Positions 58,392-64,000 of a stretch of DNA of 64,000 nucleotides are shown one piece after another; within the stretch, counting starts at the first letter, position 1; every line of letters starts with the position of its first letter. The DNA comes from Tetrastigma voinierianum (taxonomy: Eukaryota; Streptophyta; Magnoliopsida; Vitales; Vitaceae). The stretch lies in the NCBI GenBank assembly GCA_016808115.1, contig JAEQBH010006373.1, positions 62,001 through 126,000 on the forward strand. The letters are read 5' to 3'. A program made the position numbers and the translations under genes. The notes beneath the pieces were generated by a model. That model had not been told where the DNA came from and did not search any database. It saw only the letters and a list, made by a program, of their open reading frames with translations.

Positions 58392-61300
58392 ATAGATGTT
58401 TAAGGTGAAAATCTTATTATCTGAGTTTAAAATATTTAAATAAATCATTTTTAAAAAACATTTAAATAAATGGGCCATGTTTAGCTAACCCATGGGTAGT
58501 TTAATATAGCCCATCAGCAACTAACATGGATCTTTATAATGCTTTTATTTTAGCCTAGGGTTTTCTCACCATCTCTAACCTTCCTCATAGCCACTTCTAT
58601 CATTTCTTCCTTCCCCAATTCATATTCATCTTACCCTAGGTTTTCTTTAAGTTTAATTCTTGCTCCTAATCAAGTAAGATTGAAACATTCTTTAGTTACG
58701 ACTCAATCCATCTTTTTCCTCATTTTCTCTTTCTTTGTCTACACGGCTTATTGATAAATTGTTTTGAATTTTTGGAGATTTTTCCATGTTCAGTCTTTGA
58801 ATGGTTGTGATCTTTATTATCAATTCAGTCCTCATTGTAGTACCACATGGAGAAGGTAAAAAGGTTTTCATCTTTAATGTTGTAAGGAATTTAGATGGTG
58901 ATCTTATAAGTTTCATTCTTTCCATGTTAATATTATTGAAATCGTAGGGAATCAATATTTTTTCATGTGCCTATTTTTGAGTTTACTAGTGAATTTATGT
59001 TCAAATTATAGTGCTCGAGATCTAGTTCAAAATTAATGGATTATTGGGATTTAATGATTATCTTCAATTAGGTAGACATAAAGATGAGAAGAGAAGCCCA
59101 GAAATAAAGTTTCATAGTTTAAAATATTTTAATATTTGCCAAAAGGTATGAAGAATAGTTTAATTTGGAAAAGGTTATTATTGTTTGAATTTAAAAGAAA
59201 TACTATTATTTGTAGGCAGTAAGAAATAAAGTCTGAAATTGAAAATATTTATTTTCTCTTATTTCAACAAGTTCTAATGAACAAAAATAACAGTTCTTGA
59301 AACCTAACTCACATCAACCAACAATTCTCACTAAAAATGTATATCATCCCAAGTTTAATCGTTCATATTTTATTATTATTATTATGTAAATACATTAATT
59401 TAGTTGTATTGTCTATTATATTATGAATTCAAAGAATGACTTGTGCTGAAGTCAAAAATAATTACTAAGCATAATAAAAATATAGAACATATCGCAAGCT
59501 CATTCCTTTCCCTTATTACCTTGTGTTTACAATAATCATTTTTCCCTTGTCTTCTAGAGCTTTAAAGCTATGTCATTATGACAAAAAAAAAAAAAGTTTA
59601 TAAGCATAATACAAAAATAATATTTATTGGTTAAAAAGATATTAATTTTTTAATATCATTATGTAAAGGAGTAATGAAAAGAAAAGAGGGAATTAAATAT
59701 TAAGATTTGATGAAAAGAAAAAGTATTAGTAAATCTTTTTTAAAGATTGGAAAAGTTAAAAAAGCTTTAATTTTTTAATGCGGGGACATTAGGATAACCT
59801 TAGTGAAACTAATTTGAGCTTCTAATGAGTTTACTTTACAACTTGTTTGTAGAGTCATTTTCTTAATTTATATATGTTGATAAGACAATATTGAAATTAA
59901 TGTAGCTTTTATGAAAAGTACCCTTAATTGGTAAGGCTAAATGTCGAAACCTATATTTTTATTTCTTAACCATCTAAATAGAAATCTTTCTTTAATTGCA
60001 AAGATAAAAAAAAATGTAAAAATCCGTATTCATTCTCCATGTGTCCTTTGTAAGAAATGACATCGCTAGCCTTCATCGAATAAAGGTTGCATATCTAATG
60101 TGTTAGATTGAAAATATAGTAACTTGCATGAATAAAAAATAAAATCAAATTATAAAAAAAATTACACATCTCTCTACTGTGGATAGAATGTGCCCTTCCT
60201 AGTGTGAAATTTTAGTATGACCCGGATTATGATATATTATTCCATTCAAAATTAATAATGATCTATAAAAGTAGTACCTATACAAGATTAGAAGAAACTC
60301 CTAAACACATCTTGAAAACAAGTGAAAGTTGACAACGATTTGTTAGGAGTGTAAAGTTTCCGCTTGATCTTGAGTTAAAAAGGTATCAAATTTGTAGTGT
60401 GTTATAAAGGCAAGCTCTATTTATGAAACTAAGCGATTTCATGTGATTTTTAAGCATGATTTGATGTTGAAATAGGTGATTAAGAATAATGTTACAATAT
60501 ACCAAGGAAAGCGGCGGTGATAAAAGCAGTAGTTTATGAACTTCAAACATAAATTGTAGTGCCCAAGAGGCATCAAGTGTATGCATATATGTGAATATCT
60601 TATGTTCATATTAAATTTTTTTTTTCTCGAAGAAGACAAATATTTAGAGAATTTCTATTCTTCTTAGAAATAAAAATATATTTTTTTATTTTCATAATGT
60701 AGGTAATTCTAAAAGTTGTAACTACAATGGCATGAGTGGAGTAGGAAGAGGTAAATTTTTTAATGTTTTGATTTTATTAATATATCTTATTCTTCATGAA
60801 AAGGTTGGCATGCACAAATAATTTTAAACATTATGTGTATACTTCTAGATTTTATTGACAATGACTAGGTATGGTATTATCATAGCATTGATTTTAGAAA
60901 CTTGCTATACTTGATTATTCATGTTAGATCAATTGACATTAACTTGTATTGATTTTTCTTGATTTTCTCATTTTATTTTGATCACCGTACACCTTTTATT
61001 CTCATAAACAACAAGCATGGCTTTTTTAAGAGTAGTGCAATGTTTGATTCCCTCAAACACTACACCTACCCTTTGCCGGCTTTGAGTCGTGACTCCTAGA
61101 CCGATTGGCCTTAGGATACTAGGTGTTAAGGCGCCCATTCGAACCTAATTACTTCGGTAGGAAGGCTACGACACCAAAACCTCTCCAATTATGGCTTTAT
61201 TTACTTTTCTTTTCTATTTTATTCTTTTTTCCCTTTTTTTTTCATCACTTCAACCAATCACAAAAATCAACATAGCCCTTAATATTTGATCAACAAGCAC

Positions 61301-61427
61301 ATAAGCTATGGGTAAACCAGGTTTTGAATGAAGGAAAACATATAAGGGTAAGGACCATTCTTGGTTCACAAAATATAAAAAAAAAAAGGTTCATTAGGCA
61401 AGAGGGTGACTACGGATATAAACATGT
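57585..61427. repeat. Unit X, copy B
   Basis: Collinear with 11693-15385. It keeps the promoter-like words (TGGGCCATG at about 58471, AGCCCATC at about 58507, CCTAGGGTTTT at about 58554) and the leader donor CAAGTAAGAT, but the exon-like frames are broken. The LTR7 insertion is absent at its right end. No intact gene. Confidence 0.65.
58305..58389. repeat. (AT)n microsatellite, long allele
   Basis: About 42 AT units at the position of an 11-unit run in copy A (12397-12418). Confidence 0.95.
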
Positions 61428-64000
61428 ACAGGTTGGCAAGAAAGGCTTCGAAAGCGATCAGGTTGGTCTAAATAACTACTTATTTGTTGTGTTGTCTAGG
61501 TTTTTTTAAAGTGAGAGATAATTTAAAACAAGTTCTAGGATTGTTATAGATCAAAATGATGGTGTTCACATAACTCTTCTCCAAACGAAAAATTGATTAA
61601 GAGGGTGTGACTTGTGCTTTAAAGTGTTAAGAGTTTATAGCTAAATAACGATAAGAAGACCCACATGAATTTTGAAAAAACATACCTCTTATTTTCCACA
61701 TTCTATTAGAGGTTAAATCAAATTTTCATCATCAGCTTTTTTGAAATACAATCAAACCAAAAGTCACTCAACTTGTTTTTATTCATGTTTTTTTGAAACT
61801 TTAATGTTTTTATTCCTCAAAACAAACTTTAAACTGAAAACAACTAAAAGAAAAACAAACACACAACTAACACAGAAACAATCAGCCCATTAGACAAAAC
61901 CCACTCAAAGGCACTACTAAACTAGACGAGCATGCAAAGGTACTAAGACATTCTTTCCACTTAATTTTCAAGTACATAACCAACCTCTTGATCTTAAAAC
62001 ATTCTTTTGATAGTCTCTTTATCTTTGTCAAGGTTAGTTGTTTTTCCTTGTTAAAAAATTAGGTTATTTGGAGTAAATTTTGATAGATCAATTATACTAA
62101 ACATAATATTGAATTTTTGGATACATCAATGCACATACCCTCACCAATCCATCAGAAATGGTTGAACATGCTGCAAGACACAAAGTGAATGAGGAGACAC
62201 CTTGTAAATTCGAACAAATAGATTATCAGTAATTTTTTTGCACTATCATAGCTTATAATTTCAAACCCTTCCCCCATTTCACTAAATATGACCCAACTAG
62301 TCTCAAAATAATTCTTAGTTAAATAAGGTAACCACCTATACCTTAATTAATTTGAATAACTATATTGAATGTTAGTGGTGTGCTTTTGGAGTAGTAATTG
62401 TAATTGTGTGCTCTATCGGATGGCGAGGATTGACCTAGATAAAGTAAGCTCTCAAGGGAGTTATGAGATTAGGTATTCTTGGTAGGTATAGAAAGTGGAT
62501 TGATGTCATGTGAGAGAATAATCAATGGTACTTTTTGTTCTAAGGGAGTTTGATAGGTATGTGCCCAAAGTCCCTCATGGTTTTGAATAAGATATGGCGA
62601 ATTATCAGAATTAATAAGTGTGGACAATATCTAATTGGTATGAGGCCTTTTAGGGCGATAACAAAACCAAGAGAGCACTATATAATACAATTTTGAGGAG
62701 GATAGTTTCATAAATTTCTAATAGTAGTCATCTTTAGGTTTATTTATAAAGTTGACACTAGGGGATTCAATGGTGTTGCTATGGTGTCTTGTGAGAGAGA
62801 AATTAAAAGGGTTTCAAGCCAAATATCCTAAAAGCGGTAGTGCAGGGATGGTTTGTTGTTCTCCTTGGATATTAATTTGCCATGCATATTATTTAGAAAA
62901 TGTAATAATATATATATATATATATATACTCCAGACACACACACACATTTGTATGTATATGAATTGGAAAAATGTATTTTATAAAATAAAGCCTAGATTG
63001 GTTTTTTATATCTTAATTAATGTGGGATTTTCTTCTCTTGTCTCACTTTTAAAATGAGTTAATTTCTTATACAAGTTATATCTTGCTAAAATATTAACCT
63101 AAAAGGGTTTTATGAACATGTCTAGTACAACTAATCAAGTCTGATTTTTAATATCTAGAGTCTAGGTCAGATTGTAAAAGGACTACTTTGATTAGTATGT
63201 CTTCTTTCCATGAATTTCCTATGCATTCTTTTATTTTATTTTTTTGATAAAGTTCTCTTTGCTTGAATTGGTATATATGATGAAAATCAATTCCCTTTTG
63301 TCCTTTTTATAATTTTTTTTTTTAAAACTCAAGGATATGATAAAGAAGACATGGAAGAAGTACATTGATAAGAAATAAAATAGAGGATATCTAAATAAAA
63401 TAAATAAAGAAAAATATAACTCCACTCAAAACTAAACTTCCTTAAGATATCATACTTGTTTAATTGTTAATGATGTTGTACTAATATTTATAGTAAATCA
63501 ATGAATGAAATTCCTAGTGAGTCTATAATTTACGTAGTGTTTTTGAGTAACAAAATGATTTTAAATTTCATTACACAACAATAGCTTAGTGAATAAAATA
63601 AATATTAACTTAAATATCTCAATTTAGCGTAAGGATCTTGTATGGGATTGGTAAATATTTTTAAGAACACATCAAAAATAAAAGAATTTCTACCTTCTTT
63701 TAACAATATGCTTCATATTTTCTAGTTTAAAACCCATGAGGCGAAGAATAGATGTGAATCGTCCAACTGACACGCCTGGCAAGGGAGATTTAGTTTTGTG
63801 AACTTCGCTAAGAACTACAGGAAGGAGAAGCCCGGGTTATGCAGGGTTGAGGGGAATCCGAGGCAAAACATTTAGTCTTCACATAGTTCATTATCATCAT
63901 TACATGATGACCTTGAAATCAACTGAAGAAACTAATGAGTACCTAGGGTTTAACTCCGAAGGCAGGGAAGGAAAAGACAGAAAAGAGGAAGGATTTCTAT
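61428..64000. repeat. Unit Y, copy B, runs off the window
   Basis: Collinear with 17354 to about 19870 and with 27290-30368. It has a (TA)n(CA)n microsatellite at 62906-62947. The coding-like relic of copy A appears at about 63800-64000 with indels. The 862-bp block of the third copy is absent at about 61950. Confidence 0.65.

Overview
The window is repeat-dominated nuclear DNA of a flowering plant. The evidence is layered Ty3/gypsy LTR retrotransposons with plant-type gag/pol motifs and initiator-Met-type primer sites, long AT-rich non-coding stretches, and no intact host gene. The species cannot be named from sequence. I found no complete functional protein-coding gene; nearly every long open frame is a retroelement remnant or a repeat artefact. 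Element names below (GYP1-GYP5, LTR6-LTR8, units X and Y) are local labels.

Layout. Two diverged copies of one large segment dominate: copy A (1 to at least 19.9 kb) and copy B (about 34.9 kb to the window end). Each carries the same nesting. GYP1 is a plus-strand, gag-only derivative. GYP2 is a minus-strand gypsy element inserted in the 3' LTR of GYP1. GYP2 itself contains a solo LTR (LTR6) and a fragment of a GYP3 LTR. The AT-rich units X and Y follow. Later events separate the copies. A 12 kb minus-strand chromodomain element (GYP4, Tekay/Del-like, LTRs of about 3.5-3.7 kb) entered the GYP1 LTR of copy B only (45478-57531). A 2 kb solo LTR (LTR7) entered X/Y of copy A only (15386-17353).

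Between the copies (20-34.9 kb) lie AT-rich DNA with short exon-like open frames, a gypsy LTR relic (LTR8), a GYP3 LTR, a third partial copy of unit X/Y, and a truncated Tat-type element (GYP5). GYP5 runs straight into the truncated 5' LTR of GYP1 copy B.

The most interesting features are LTR-level: a block shared by several otherwise different LTR families in their own sense orientation, a GYP2 LTR that has swallowed a duplicate of its own primer-binding site, and a composite 14-mer/9-mer minisatellite in both GYP4 LTRs. Unit X also shows a housekeeping-type promoter and exon/intron-like signals, suggesting a decayed gene. No genes visibly work together as an operon or pathway; this is a transposon graveyard, and the history is readable because each event has a filled and an empty copy.
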